A DNA stretch of 64,000 nucleotides, taken from Cinnamomum chago. Taxonomy: Eukaryota > Streptophyta > Magnoliopsida > Laurales > Lauraceae. Below the pieces are notes generated by a model. That model saw nothing but the letters and a program-made list of their open reading frames with translations. It was not told the DNA's origin and did not search any database. Each line of letters starts with the position of its first letter. The first letter of the stretch is position 1. Shown here one piece after another: positions 11,761-31,090 of this stretch. The stretch covers positions 66,332,001 through 66,396,000 of the forward strand of contig CP142459.1 in NCBI GenBank assembly GCA_038049695.1, written 5' to 3'. The position numbers and the translations under genes were made by a program.

Positions 11761-13470
11761 GACTCAACCACAATTCTTAACCGCTCAAGAGCTAGGGTGT
11801 ATGTGTCCGTTGACCTCAACATGGATCCCTCGTGGGTACAAAGATAGCATCTTTTTTCTTGTGAACTGTAATGGGTGGGCCATCCATTTGGTGCGGCCCT
11901 TGTGGGTAATGTGTACAAAGATAGCATCTTTTTCTTGTTTCTTCTGCACTGATTTCGCAAGGTCCGTTGTCAAACTTGTCATCATCGTCATGTCTGTCGA
12001 AATCTTATACATCCATAGAGGGCTGTGGACGTTTCTCTCTAGCATTGCTTGGGTGGAAGGCTAATTATTCTTAAATATAATGGTCTCTTTCACATTTGAT
12101 CATGTAATTGAAATGCAAGGAAATGTATGAGTCGGTATTTTTAAAAGTGATTAAAACCAAGAAGCAAAGGTTAATATTCTAAGACGACAGTCAAATAACC
12201 TCCCTTTCATTAAAAAAATGTATAATAGTATAATGAGAAATGAATAAATATCGTTCTAACCTGGGGCGGACCCATGTTGTAAGTACCTCGGGCGGGTCGG
12301 CCGAGGTCTGTTCTGCATCATCCCATGACTTCCGTGGATATCTTCAATATTTGGTAAGGCAGATTAGAAAATGCCTTGGGTGCTTTGTTGAAAAAATCAC
12401 CCTCTTTCTAATGTGCTAATGCACATAATACAATATCCAATCCAATCTTCTCAATTCTCTCCCATCTTCCAATTTTCTCCTAAAATCTCTCTCATCTTAC
12501 CAATCTAATCTTCTCCTAAAACCTCTCTCATCTTACCTCTTCGTACAATTCCTCTCCAAATTTTTATCACAATCCATTCTACAATCCTAATTAATACAAA
12601 ATACCTATTAGGGTCAGAATAAAACTAATGCATGTGCAACCATTCACTATTTTGAGGGACTGTTAATATAAATTGTTTCCCCCATCCACCCATATAAATA
12701 ATCATTTTGTGGAACCCAATTGATGAAGATCTTATCACTTTGCATTACCTTAAGTTAAGGATAAATAGTCCTTGCAAACAAACAAACAAATATGAAAATA
12801 AATATAAAACAAACAAATATACCATTTATTACGATTCGAAGCATGGCTCAGCTCGACATTTGTACAAAGTAAATATTACTTTTTATATAATGAAGTATGA
12901 AACTTCAAGTCTTATGTAAATTAACATTTGTAAAATTGCACGTAGCCCCATCTTTAGGAATTAGAATATGAAGCCCACTTTACAAAAGTTTGTTGTATGT
13001 GGAGCCCATATGTATAAATCACTATCAATTATTCACTTTTAAAAATTAGAAAAATTAAGGATTTTCTAACCATAATAAATATATTAGAATTCTAAATCTA
13101 CCTAAAGAATGCTCATTTTAACTTGGTTGAATAGAGTTATTGAACAAGGTGGATTTTCTCATCTAGACTCTTTAAACACCTATCCATAATAGATATATAT
13201 TAAAATTTAAATTCACATAAAGAAGTTTAACAAAAGTAGACTCTTAATTGATTGATAGAGCTTATTTCTTGAAATTGATTTGATATTCAATTTCTCAGAT
13301 TGATTTGAGATTAGAGTCCAATTTTGCAATTGATTAGCAAATCGGATTCTAACTTCGAAATCGAATTCTACGTCTATAATATATATTAATTAAATTCAAA
13401 AGACTCGCCAAAACAGATGAACGGCCAAAATCAAACAATCTAAAAATCCGGACGGTCTGGATTGATTAAG
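11761..13470. other. Intergenic DNA upstream of ALDH3, no gene seen
   Basis: AT-rich spacer with short repeated words such as CTCTCATCTTACC around 12480-12540. No protein similarity was recognised on either strand. Confidence 0.45.
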
Positions 13471-13477
13471 AACATGA

Positions 13478-13499
13478 CACGTGCAGCTTATTCACCGAC
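13478..13499 (+). promoter_or_regulatory. G-box/ABRE core followed by DRE core
   Basis: CACGTG at 13478-13483, in the context GACACGTGCAG, is a G-box/ABRE core. ACCGAC at 13494-13499 fits the DRE/CRT core (A/G CCGAC), and it overlaps a GACGTC palindrome (13497-13502). All lie 160-180 bp before the ALDH3 start codon. Plant ALDH3 genes are often induced by ABA, salt or drought, so paired ABRE and DRE cores are plausible control sites. The motifs are seen directly; their use is inferred. Confidence 0.5.
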
Positions 13500-13659
13500 G
13501 TCGTCTTCTTTCACACTATATGGCTAAAAATCTGCAAAATAAAGGACCCCACGTTCTCCAACTCCAGCTATCCAGACCAGACTTCCCGGCTTTTGGTGCA
13601 CTTCCGTTTACTTTCCCTCTATCGTACGAAACCTCTACAGGATAAAAAGCAGCATCTCC

Positions 13660-21284
<7,625 letters not shown>

Positions 21285-22744
21285 ACACTGAGGCTTCTTG
21301 TGTTGAGGTACAACGCATGCGCCTCCACACTTTTGATTTGACCCAGTGCAAGTCTGAGTAAATTCCTGTGAAATGGAATAAATGAGTGGAAGTCTTAATG
21401 GGTGTGACTGATAAGAAGTGTATATTATCTGTGAAGATGAATATTTGATGCTCTCTTTATTTGATGCTTTTAGTGCAAGATGCTTATTATTGGTTAGTGT
21501 CATCCTCTTCAGTGCCAAGAACTTGAAGCATTTAAAATAAAGCCTGCAAATGATGTTAACTTTGAAGAGTTTTCAATGGCCCACTTAGGCACTTACTCAA
21601 AAGGCTTTGGATTAGGATTGAGTCATACTGAATCTCAATAGGATTTCCCATGACATGTTTGTTGAAGTCTGTATTGGCTCAGCAACATGTGTTAGCAACA
21701 TCCGGCTGCAGCATCTATATGCTAATGTTCTTATTTTTGTACTGGTCCATGCAGCAGTAGAGCGTTGGGTGCTCACCCAAGCTTCCTATCCACTGATTGA
21801 TCTGATTGAGAATGATATCAACTGCTGCAGGGGCATGTGGCACCTAAGACTCATGCATTCTATATGTTGTACACGTAAGCTATGATGATCATCACAACCT
21901 TCACTTTTTTTCCACCACTAACTTAAAATCAGAGACCTCAGACCATATGCCTGTATGGACTCAGAATACAAAGCCGTTCCCATTTATGTCTATTGCTGTC
22001 ATAGAAGTAGGCCTCAAAGTATGTATCAAAGGCCATAACCACCTGAAAGCCATTAATATTGGAGGGTTGGTGATACAGGGGCTCGTTTGGTATCACGCTG
22101 ATATTTTATACCGATTTCTTGAGATTCTGAGGACACAAAATTGGCCAAGGGAGTCTGCTTCATGAGTTGGAAGCAAATAGGAGGGTCAAATTTTGTGCTT
22201 TACAGCTTTGGATCTTTTTTCTTCAGACAAAATAGAACCTGTTAAAATCCCTCAGAGGGGTCATCCATGAGCCAACCTAACCCCCTTTCTGATGCCAAAT
22301 TTCTATCCGTCCAAGAGCCATTAATTGGAGATCCTACTGTTTGATACAATAAGGCTTCATTTGATACTTTACCAAAAAAAAGGGTTTCATTTGATACAGT
22401 AAGGCTTACTTTGGGTTAGGGAATTCTTTGAAAACCCACTAGACTGTATCAGTGTTCAAGTCTGGAGACTTATGACTCCATTTACAACAGGGTCCATCAT
22501 AGTAAGTCTATTCGCTGGCCAAAGCAATCTCCTAGCTAACTATAAAATTAAAAGGCCTAAATTGATATGCGAAAAATGAAGATGTCCTCTCTCCCATGCT
22601 GTAGCTCGGCTAGTTGTGAGATGGGTTGTGACTGGGAGCATGTGTTTTACTCCCCAACCCTACGAACTTTGCTCATCTTGTTCTTTCTTCTTCTCTTAAG
22701 CCATACCATTTGACTTATTCCGTAAAAAGATCTTTTAACATCAA

Positions 22745-22885
22745 CTTGTGAAAGACTCAACTCCATGTGCACCCCCTTGGCTGGGCTTCCTTTCCTACTT
22801 GGGTGGGCTGCTTTTCCATGTGTATGCGGGCTCTCTCTTGGGTTCCTGCCCTGTTGCCTGGGGTAAACAACAAAAAAAAAAAAAA
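22745..22885 (+). mobile_element. Possible degraded SINE
   Basis: The 3' part (GGGCTCTCTCTTGGGTTCCTGCCC followed by GGGGTAAACAAC and an A15 run) resembles the 3' end of the SINE at 53612-53760 (GGACTTTCTCTTGGGTCC..., GGGTTACCAAAAAAC). No convincing A or B box or target duplication is visible, so this call is weak. Confidence 0.3.
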
Positions 22886-24054
22886 AACCTCCTCGTGCAA
22901 CAGTTGTCTAATCTGTCAACTAGCCTTAATCTCTGTCCTGTCTTTAGCAGCAACCACATGTATTCATCTTTCCAAATCAGGCACTATCTTTAATCTGCGC
23001 CCCCCCCCTCACACCATAACCACCCATCCACATCTGGGTGGTGCAACCCAGCTTTCGCAACCTGCACCTGGGATCCATCTCAGTTAGCTGCAAAGCCAAC
23101 CACAGAAATATTGTCCACCATCTTCCAGTAACTATAGCCTCATTGTCAATCTTTAGCATCTTCAGCTTCACCTTTCTACATTTATATCTGCATCCAAGCT
23201 TGCAGTCCCACAATCATGGGTACGTACGCATTCATCACCAATCGTGGAATTCATCAGTATCATACAAATTCAAGATTTCTGAGCATCTTTATTTTTATTG
23301 AGGTGATGGGGTGTGGTGCCAGAATATATTAGGAAAATGATAAGATTATCTTTGATTATTCGGAATAATCTCATGGTTGGATATTACCTAGGTAGAATTT
23401 TATTTGATCTATTAGTTTCAATGTCACCTGTTACTTGACACCCATATATAGGTGTTGCCTTCAATGTAATTTAAATTAGAGCTTACATGAGACTCTCTGA
23501 TTATTTACAAAATTGAAGCTGAAATGCTGAATGGATAAAGAGCTAAAAGCTAAGTTCTAGTTTGCTTTTGAATCCTTTTGGCCCACGTGAGTAGTGTATC
23601 ATATCCATACCTATTTGTAGCAGTTGTGACTCGTAATCTAACCTATTCATTGCACTTACTTATTTTTTTTTATAATAGGCAACGTGACTCAAAACCATCA
23701 ATCTTGTGGTTGCAATATTTGCATTAATGAGTGCATTCCAACTGTGCTGTGGGCTTTCACCATGATTTTCAGGCTATGCCCTGTTCACAAGGCATGCCTG
23801 CTGGATCAATGCTTTCAAGTAGAAATGTTCCACATGAATGGTGGAGATGATGGAGACAAGTGAGCCTGGAATGGAAGCCTTGATAGAATTGTAAATAAAT
23901 CATAACCTAATTATAAAATACAGATCCACCCATAACCTTGGAGAATTTATAAACCCACATCCAGCAATCTCATGGCACAAAAACTTACTTTCCTAGCAAT
24001 GAAAAATAACAACTTCTACAAGCAAAAATAAAGATGACACCAAACATTAAAAGC

Positions 24055-24155
24055 AAATTTAGTGTTTGAATGTTCTAGCAGTGAGAATGAGCAGCAGTAG
24101 ATCTTGCAAATATTAAATGAGAACGTGGGTTAAAGCACAAGCAGCGTTTTGACAG
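24055..24155 (-). pseudogene. Broken copy of F-box/WD40 exon 8
   Basis: Read on the minus strand this gives RCLCFNPRSHLIFARSTAAH, then a stop where the intact exon (37279-37363) has a Trp codon. The intact exon reads RCLCFNPRSHLVFAGSTAGH at the same place. The neighbouring sequence (GTGGGTTAAAGCACAAGCAGCG) is identical between the copies. Neither the preceding exon nor the last WD40 exon is found nearby, so this isolated exon cannot be part of a working gene. It is the relic of the duplication described at 20870-24165. Confidence 0.85.
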
Positions 24156-24369
24156 CCTGACATTAAAGAGAAATGGGTTGTCCCACTTGAAAACCCTGGG
24201 TCTAAACCCATCTCATGAATATTACCATATCCAAATATCAACACCTCCAGATTTTCTTTCCTAAATTGCAACCTCTCCTAGCCATATATGGTCATATACA
24301 TAAAAAGAACGTTCATGTGCAAAGAGGGAAAGCATGTAAGGTGAGGGATGGATGCAAATGAATGCCTCC

Positions 24370-24390
24370 TATATATATTATATATATAGT
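24370..24390 (+). promoter_or_regulatory. Probable TATA box of the first MADS gene
   Basis: CTATATATATTATATATATAG lies about 65-80 bp before the ATG at 24452. The second MADS gene has a similarly placed TATATATA, suggesting a short leader in both. Confidence 0.5.
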
Positions 24391-24451
24391 AGATGTTACA
24401 GTGACCCACTAAGACCCATCCCTCTTCTGCAAGTCCAAGGGGCTCCTAACA

Positions 24452-25156
24452 ATGGCACGTAAGAAGGTGAAGCTTGCATGGATTGCAAACGACTCTTCAA
24501 GGAAAGCAACCTACAAGAAGAGGAAGAAGGGTTTGATCAAGAAGGTATGCGAACTGAGCACTCTCTGCGATGTCAACACCTGTGCCGTTATCTACGGACC
24601 CGGGGACAGGCAGCCGGAGGTCTGGCCCTCGGCCGGCAACGCCCAGCATGTTGTTATGAGGTTCAAGAGCTTGCCTGAGATGGAACAAAGCAAGAAGATG
24701 ATGAACCAAGAGGCCTTTTTTAGGCAAAGGATGGCCAAACTGAAAGACCAGTTGAACAAGCAGCAAAGAGAGACCCGCCAGTTGGAGGTGACAATGCTGT
24801 TGCATCAGTGCCTCTCAGGGAAGGGCCTTCAAGAGGCGAGCGTCAACGACCTGAGTGAGTTGATGTGGGTAATTGAATCAGAAATGAAGAAGGTTCAAGA
24901 GAGGGTTGAATTCATCCAGCAGGAGAAGGGGAAGAGAATGTTGAAGATGAAAGAAGAGGAAGAGGGGAGGACGACGACGACGATGACGGCGTTGGAGGAG
25001 GTGGTGGCCATGGAGATGGAGGCGCTTCAGAAGCAGCAGTGGTTCATGGATGTGTTGAACCAACAAGACCACATGGTGTGGTGTGGGGAGGAGATGACTC
25101 AGCCATTTGGGGACTGTAACCCATGGTTGGATGGTTGTTATCCTTTTAGGGGCTAG
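24452..25156 (+). CDS. Type I M-gamma MADS-box transcription factor (AGL80-like), copy 1
   Basis: Intronless frame of 234 aa. The N-terminal MADS domain (about 1-60: MARKKVKLAWIANDSSRKAT, KKRKKGLIKKVCELSTLCDV, then CAVIYGP) has the basic DNA-contacting stretch and ends in PEVWPS, typical of the M-gamma clade with AGL80 and PHERES-type genes. Residues 75-160 (SLPEMEQSKKMMNQEAFFRQRMAKLKDQL) look alpha-helical and may serve dimerisation. There is no K domain of the MIKC type and no intron, as usual for type I. The C-terminal part is acidic, then rich in Met and Gln, ending DCNPWLDGCYPFRG. Characterised members act in the central cell and endosperm; that role here is inference. It is closely similar to the gene at 30404-31090 over the whole frame and both flanks. 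It sits just right of a dead WD40 exon. Confidence 0.95.
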   Translation: MARKKVKLAWIANDSSRKATYKKRKKGLIKKVCELSTLCDVNTCAVIYGPGDRQPEVWPSAGNAQHVVMRFKSLPEMEQSKKMMNQEAFFRQRMAKLKDQLNKQQRETRQLEVTMLLHQCLSGKGLQEASVNDLSELMWVIESEMKKVQERVEFIQQEKGKRMLKMKEEEEGRTTTTMTALEEVVAMEMEALQKQQWFMDVLNQQDHMVWCGEEMTQPFGDCNPWLDGCYPFRG

Positions 25157-25441
25157 GCTAGTCAGTTGTAACTGTTGTTTGTTGGTTGCTTCTTTTGTAT
25201 TAGGCTTGGCATAACTAGAGAGAGTCTGTGGATATAAATAATCTCTAACTTTTTCTTTTTGTTTGCTTTTGATCCTTTCTTCTAATCAATGCATGTCTTC
25301 ATGTTCTAAAATGATAATGAGGCTGTTTTTTAATGATTCATGAAGATTAGTTGTTTTGCATCCCATATACCAATCTTTCAATTTTATCTTCTTCCTAGTA
25401 GTTCTTGTTTTTGTTTACTCCTTTTGACCTTTTCACTTTCT

Positions 25442-25443
<2 letters not shown>

Positions 25444-25507
<64 letters not shown>
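25444..25507. repeat. (GA)n microsatellite
   Basis: About 32 uninterrupted GA dinucleotides in the 3' flank of the first MADS gene. A likely length-variable marker. Confidence 0.95.
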
Positions 25508-25510
<3 letters not shown>

Positions 25511-25924
25511 AGATTTATTCAATTTGATTATTGTACACCAAGATTTTTTCATAACAATCTCGCCAAGATGTGTGTCATATTACATGTGTTCAGAATTCTA
25601 CAGAATCTGTCATATATGGAAACATATACCCATCATAGGATTGGATTGTCCAAGGAGATCTTGATGTCATTATTCTGGACATTACATCTCCCACTTACAC
25701 TATAAGAATTTTATGGTCATCAGATTATATGCTAGTACTCACCCACATTTTTATTAATCATAGGAACCTACATGTTCTGAAACACTTTTTTTTTTTTTAT
25801 CACATGTTCAATGGGCAAGTGATTGATTGCTCATCAGAATTGGTATGATGATAGTATAAAGGTGGGCCCCACTCAGGTATACATAAATCATGGCAAGATC
25901 TTATCATGACAAGGTCGCCCTCAT

Positions 25925-26165
25925 TTTTTTTTTTTTTCGATTACGGTAAAATATATTAAAGACTTAAAAATAGTACAATAAAGATGAAAAGAAGAAAAAC
26001 ACGCGTAGGTATTAAAGCTAAATACCAAATACCAATACAAAACAACAAATTAGAAAGGAGCAAACCATGTCATTTTCTGACGAAAGCATGGCCCTCGTAA
26101 ATCCAATCCCATTAATTTAGGAGAGCCCACTGACAGTTGACTACGACTTCTAGAATACTTCGATT
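25925..26165 (-). mobile_element. Probable LINE 3' fragment
   Basis: On the minus strand the segment ends in AATATATTTTACCGTAATCG followed by A13, a tail style typical of plant non-LTR retrotransposons. The upstream part has no intact frame. No target duplication was found, so family and left limit are uncertain. Confidence 0.45.
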
Positions 26166-28446
26166 CTATCCAATGTATTGATGGTGCAAAAATCAATTCA
26201 TACAAATCAGAACAATAAATCTTACCATTTTATTTGAGTGAGATATACAACACCTGACAGAAGAGTGCCAGCTACTCGCTCAAAGATAGACATTAGACAT
26301 TCATGCTTTTCTTTTTCTTTTTTACCAGAATAAAGGAAGAGACACGAATGAGCTCACACATTCATGCATCACAAAAAAAAAAGGGGATGATTTTCTGTGT
26401 CAGTTTCAGGTTCATGTTCTTCAAGGGGTGTTTTTTTCGACTTTTTCCATAGATACATTGTAACATTGTGTCTGTTTCAGGTTCATGTTCTTCCCGGGAT
26501 AATTTTCACCTACGCACAGTACATATACCCACTCTGCTTCTAGAACCCTCCAATGATGCATGGTGCACAATATTTTTTGTTCTTTGAGAACCTTGAATTT
26601 TTAGAGTGACTTGTCACTTTTTTCACTTTTTTCAATCTCACTACTGTTAAATTGTATGGCTCAATAGAAGTTAATTAACCTTAGTTAACCAAGCCCCAGG
26701 ATTGCCCAACTTGTACTGTGATTAGAAGTAGGCCTGTTATAGGTCTACTATGATTAAGAAGTAGTGTTTGGATTTACACATATTCTCATTACATAGTGAA
26801 TTCTCCCGTCTTCTCCATAAACGTAGGCCAAAAGTTGAATCAACTCTTGTGCGTGCTTGATCTCTTCTCGTAGGCCCTATATCACAACAACTACAATTAA
26901 TAAAAATTATAAATTTTGTTTTATAATTAAGAAAATTTGCATGTATGATGCCTAAGAAAAAGTACACTATAAATTTTGCCATTAATGTTTCTACAAAGAA
27001 TTTTTAGAGAATTTCAATTAGAAATCATAAACCAAACAATGGTCAAGGAGACTTTTTTTTTCTTTTTTTCTTTTTGTTGATTCAATCAGGTACAACTGAA
27101 TTTTTATAATTGCAAAAACAACATTAGTAACTATTATAGATCAAGATTCGTTAGAACGGTTATAACTATCGATTAATTTTGTCGAAGATTTTCAATAAAG
27201 TGGACCATAAATATTCGTGTAAAGGATTTGAACGAATTATATCAATGTTTATATATATGGGTCCCATTTATTGCAAAAATGAAAAGGAGAGAATATTTTT
27301 AGAAATCGAACCAAGCAACCAATTGCCAATGACAATGGACATTATGATCGCAAAGTGCCATAAATTTTCACACTGTCACCTATTGTTGACCCATCTTTGA
27401 TCAGAGGCAACCATGTTTGATCCAGGCTTGAAAATATATTCACCCCTAAACTCACTTCAATGCAGCCATTAACATTGTTGGATTGATTAATGTCTAAAAA
27501 TGAATGTTTACTGCTATAGAGCAAACCTTGTTTTTCATGTTGCATGCATTGATTCAATGTTTTATATCGATCACTGCAACTAAAAGGAAATTTTTAAACC
27601 ATCCAATGTGATTAGGAGGACATAATTAATGTGGGCTACCATAATTTATTATAAACTTATGTGTATCATAAATTTAATGTCCAACATTACTATGTGGTGT
27701 GAGGAATCAGGACAGAGATCTTTTCATAACTCCCCAATATATATGAAGAAAATCAGGATATCATGTTCTATTGTTATGTTTGTATTGGGGATCCTATAGC
27801 TCTTAACTGGCTGACTTTCCAAGGAATTCAAGATGACCCAAGTTCTATTTTCAACTGGGGCATGTGTGGATTTGTTAAGATGAGGTGTACTTCACATCAT
27901 GAAATGAATAAAATGAAAATACGTCAAAGTAAAAGTAAAGGTGTAATAAAATATTCTTTTGACAACTATAGGATAAAATAAGAAATGTCCCATCATGTTA
28001 AGAAATGAGAAAGAGAATGTGATTAAAAAACACTTTTTGTCGAGACCCTATTGGTAGAAAGAGCCCTTCCCTGCTTGTATCTTATCCAAATAATATGAAT
28101 TTATATCTAAGTGGGCTCTACGAGCTAGGCTGCATGCATGTGCACATTCTACTTGTAGGTGAAAATCTTCCGGTTGTCAGAGTATACATATGCGCTTTAA
28201 ATCAGTAAACCCAATGCTCTAAATCTAAAGGTGGGGCCCACCATTGAAATCAGGGAGTCATTTGTCTCACCTTGTTTAGTAATTAAAAAAATACTTAACT
28301 TCACTCATAATTATATCTCTGGGCAAATTAATCACATTTCAAACAAGTGATTACGAAGAAAATAAAAATAATCAAATAACATATTTTACACGTCATTAAT
28401 TTAATGGTGAATATAATTTCAATTAAAGTAAAACATAATCGTAGAG
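26166..28446. other. Intergenic spacer between the MADS genes, no gene seen
   Basis: AT-rich DNA with a short direct repeat (GTTTCAGGTTCATGTTCTTC at about 26403 and 26476). No coding or RNA gene was recognised. If the two MADS units arose by tandem duplication, a lost ALDH3/WD40 segment might be expected here; I see no trace of one. Confidence 0.45.
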
Positions 28447-28573
28447 AAACTTGAGGCACCGAGTGGCAAGGGCTTCTCATCTCACACACTTGGTAGGATC
28501 AATTCCTAGTTCGGCAGGTTGTCTCACAAGTTGTATACCACTCACCCATGTACCCAAAAAAAAAAAATCCTAA
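28447..28573 (+). mobile_element. Probable tRNA-derived SINE
   Basis: GAGGCACCGAGTGGCAAGGG resembles an A box region. GGATCAATTCCTAG, about 40 bases later, resembles a degenerate B box. The sequence ends in A12-13 near 28557-28567. Target duplications are not clear. Confidence 0.45.
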
Positions 28574-28734
28574 CAATAAAACAAGGCAAGGCACTAAGCA
28601 TGACTAGTTTAATTTCAATAACCAATCCCATTCTCTAAATCCATCACCATCGGTTTGCGTGTCGCCCCCGACTCATCTAAACAAGGAAACGAATCCGCCC
28701 CCTAACTAGTTCAAACAAGGACAAACGAATCGCG

Positions 28735-28760
28735 CCCCCCCCCCCCCCCCCCCCCCCCCC
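28735..28760. repeat. Poly-C homopolymer, 26 bp
   Basis: Uninterrupted run of 26 cytosines, flanked by short repeats of the type AAACAAGG and GAATCCGCCCCC. It creates a false glycine-rich frame on the minus strand. Confidence 0.9.
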
Positions 28761-29232
28761 ACTCAAGTCAAAACAAGGTTTCCCTCTTTGGATAAAACGG
28801 GTGATTCGTTTCCCCATCGGATTTGTTTGGTCCAAACAGGGGGGTGCTACATGGGATTGAGATGTCACATCCCATTTCTTTAAAAAAATTCAAATCTCTT
28901 CAAAAATAATTTCTTCCCATTTGGCACCCCCGGAGTGGTCCAAACAAGGAAACAAGGGATCTAGATCCACGTATTGAAGTCTCAACGGCTCACCATCAGA
29001 TACAAACAAAATGTGTAGGGTTTTTATGGCAGGCCCATGGGGTTACTCTCTTTCTCCAAGCTTTGATCTTCGGGGCCATTTGGCAACTCTACTAATAGAG
29101 TCAAGTGAAGTAAAGTTGATTTTAAAGAAAAAATAAAATATAAGTGGGTTATAATGGTATTTTATTTTTAGTTATTTGTTATAGAATCTTTTTAACTTTT
29201 TGTATGGAAAAGTGGAGTATTTTTGTGTTTTA

Positions 29233-29605
29233 TAGGGATGTAAATGGGTGCCCGATTCTCCGATTATCCGGAGGTTCCGACCCGCTAAAAACTGGGTCTG
29301 GGTCTTTATTTAAGCCCCGATAAGTAAGTGGGTCTGAGTCTAGTTTCACCTTGGTTCAGACCCGAGACCCGACATATTACCTCAATTTTCAAAAATCTCT
29401 CTTAAAAACCATGTTTTTTTAATATCATTCTTTACCTAAACCCGGACCCGGATCCAAACCCATTCCATATGTGGTTCTAGTTCCGGATCTGGAGCTAAGA
29501 AACCAGTTCCAAAATGATTCCGCATTCGGTTTCACCTTCTCCTTAACGGTTCCGGTTCCTGATCCACAATGGACTCAGACCAGAACCGACTCGTTTGCAA
29601 CCCTA
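29233..29605. mobile_element. Non-autonomous hAT element, 373 bp
   Basis: Begins TAGGGATGTAAATGGGT and ends GTTTGCAACCCTA, giving short imperfect inverted termini. Flanked by a perfect 8-bp duplication GTGTTTTA (29225-29232 and 29606-29613), the length expected for hAT insertion. The interior is rich in GACCCG and CCGGATC-type words and has no coding capacity. Similar elements occur at 37493-37849 and perhaps 61229-61452. Confidence 0.85.
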
Positions 29606-30325
29606 GTGTTTTAGTGAATAAAGGTGGTTGATTTTGGGGTTTTTTTTTTCTAAAAGATGGAGGAAATTTTGAATTAAAGTGTGGTATATTGTCTTAAAAA
29701 ATAGAGCATTTACTTGACTTTTATTATATTAGTAAATTACCAAACTAGCCCGGGTATATCTTCTCTCTTTGCCTCTGCTTTTTATTTTCTGTATTGCTTC
29801 CTTAGCTATCTGTTGAACCCAGGATCTGAAAGGATAAGATCGAACTTTTCTCATATCTACTCTATAAGTTAAAAAGACCCTTCTTTCTTCCTCTGATGTC
29901 TGTTTTGTACTTTGTCCATGAATCAGACAATATCCAAACCCAGACCTTCCACTCCCAAGTCCAATGCTTTTCCATCTTTCTACTGCTCAAAGTTGCGATC
30001 TTTGGGCACCCCAACTCAGAAAAATGGCCCCCCATTGTTTGAGTTTTCAGCAACAACGCGCTTTCCAGCCTATAGCGAATAGACCCACAGTTCAATTCGT
30101 TGATTCAAAGAAGGCTTTGAATGAAGAAAGAAATGAGATAGTCCTCATAAACTCGAATCCTGCAATTATATAATGACGGATCCGGAAGTGTTTCTGAATA
30201 TTACCAATATCAAAATATCTCCAGATCCGGATTTTCTTTCCTAAATATAGTAACTTCTCCTACAAAATATTCTTTTACACCTTGTCACATTATTATTCTC
30301 CAATATCCTCTCTCTATGCAATCTC

Positions 30326-30333
30326 TATATATA
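30326..30333 (+). promoter_or_regulatory. Probable TATA box of the second MADS gene
   Basis: TATATATA about 70 bp before the ATG at 30404, matching the placement upstream of the first copy. Confidence 0.5.
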
Positions 30334-30403
30334 GTATATGTGAATTGGGAAAGACCCATCTCCATTTTTCCTTCTTCTGCAAAGTTCCAAGGGTCTCCTA
30401 ACA

Positions 30404-31090
30404 ATGTCACGTAAGAAGGTGAAGCTTGCATGGATTGCAAACGACTCTTCAAGGAAAGCCACCTACAAGAAGAGGAAGAAGGGGTTGATGAAGAAGGTCA
30501 GCGAGCTGAGCACTCTCTGTGGTGTCAACACCTGTGCCGTCATCTACGGACCTGGCGACAGGCATCCGGAGGTCTGGCCCTCTAGCGTCGATGCCGAAGA
30601 CGTGGCCATGAGGTTCAAGAGCTTGCCAGAGATGGAGAAAAGCAAGAAGATGATGAACCAGGAGGCCTTTCTTAGGCAAAGGATGGCCAAACTGAAGGAC
30701 CAGTTGAAGAAACAGCTGAGAGAGAGCCGCCAGCTGGAGGTGACAATGCTCTTGCATCAGTGCCTCTTGGGGAAGGGCCTTCAAGAGGCGAGCGTCGATG
30801 ACCTAACCGATTTGTCGTGGCTGATCGAATCGAAAATGAAGATGGTTCAAGAGAGGGTTGAATTCATGAGGGCGACGACGCTGGCGGCACCTAAGCAGCA
30901 GATGAAGGAGGAGGGGAGGGTGGCGACTACTTCGTTGGAGGAGGTGGTGGCCATGGAGATGGAGATGCTTCAGAGGCAGCAATGGTTCATGGATGTGTTG
31001 AACCCACAAGACCACATGGTGTGTGGTGGAGAGGAGATGACTCTGCCATTTGGGGATGCTAACCCATGGCTGGGTGGTTGTTATCCTTAA
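30404..31090 (+). CDS. Type I M-gamma MADS-box transcription factor (AGL80-like), copy 2
   Basis: Intronless frame of 228 aa starting MSRKKVKLAWIANDSSRKAT and continuing KKRKKGLMKKVSELSTLCGV and CAVIYGPGDRHPEVWPS, which is the M-gamma MADS domain. Compared with copy 1 it has KVSELSTLCGV in place of KVCELSTLCDV, the more usual state for the clade. The helical region (SLPEMEKSKKMMNQEAFLRQRMAKLKDQL) is conserved. The middle (about 145-175) differs by indels where copy 1 is Glu-rich. The C-terminus ends DANPWLGGCYP, six residues shorter than copy 1. The 5' flank (ATTTTCTTTCCTAAAT) and 3' flank (TTTTTAATGATTCATGAAGATTAG) also match copy 1, so the duplication included regulatory DNA. About 250 bp past the stop the sequence passes directly into ALDH3-derived DNA at about 31338. 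Confidence 0.95.
   Translation: MSRKKVKLAWIANDSSRKATYKKRKKGLMKKVSELSTLCGVNTCAVIYGPGDRHPEVWPSSVDAEDVAMRFKSLPEMEKSKKMMNQEAFLRQRMAKLKDQLKKQLRESRQLEVTMLLHQCLLGKGLQEASVDDLTDLSWLIESKMKMVQERVEFMRATTLAAPKQQMKEEGRVATTSLEEVVAMEMEMLQRQQWFMDVLNPQDHMVCGGEEMTLPFGDANPWLGGCYP

Noticed and set aside
11747..12064. Overlapping frames of 86-105 codons on both strands
   Set aside because: Three frames are open in the same stretch, no domain is recognisable, and a short duplication lies inside; chance openness is the simpler reading.
24497..24805. Long minus-strand frames inside the MADS genes (also 30449-30784)
   Set aside because: These are antisense shadows of conserved coding sequence.
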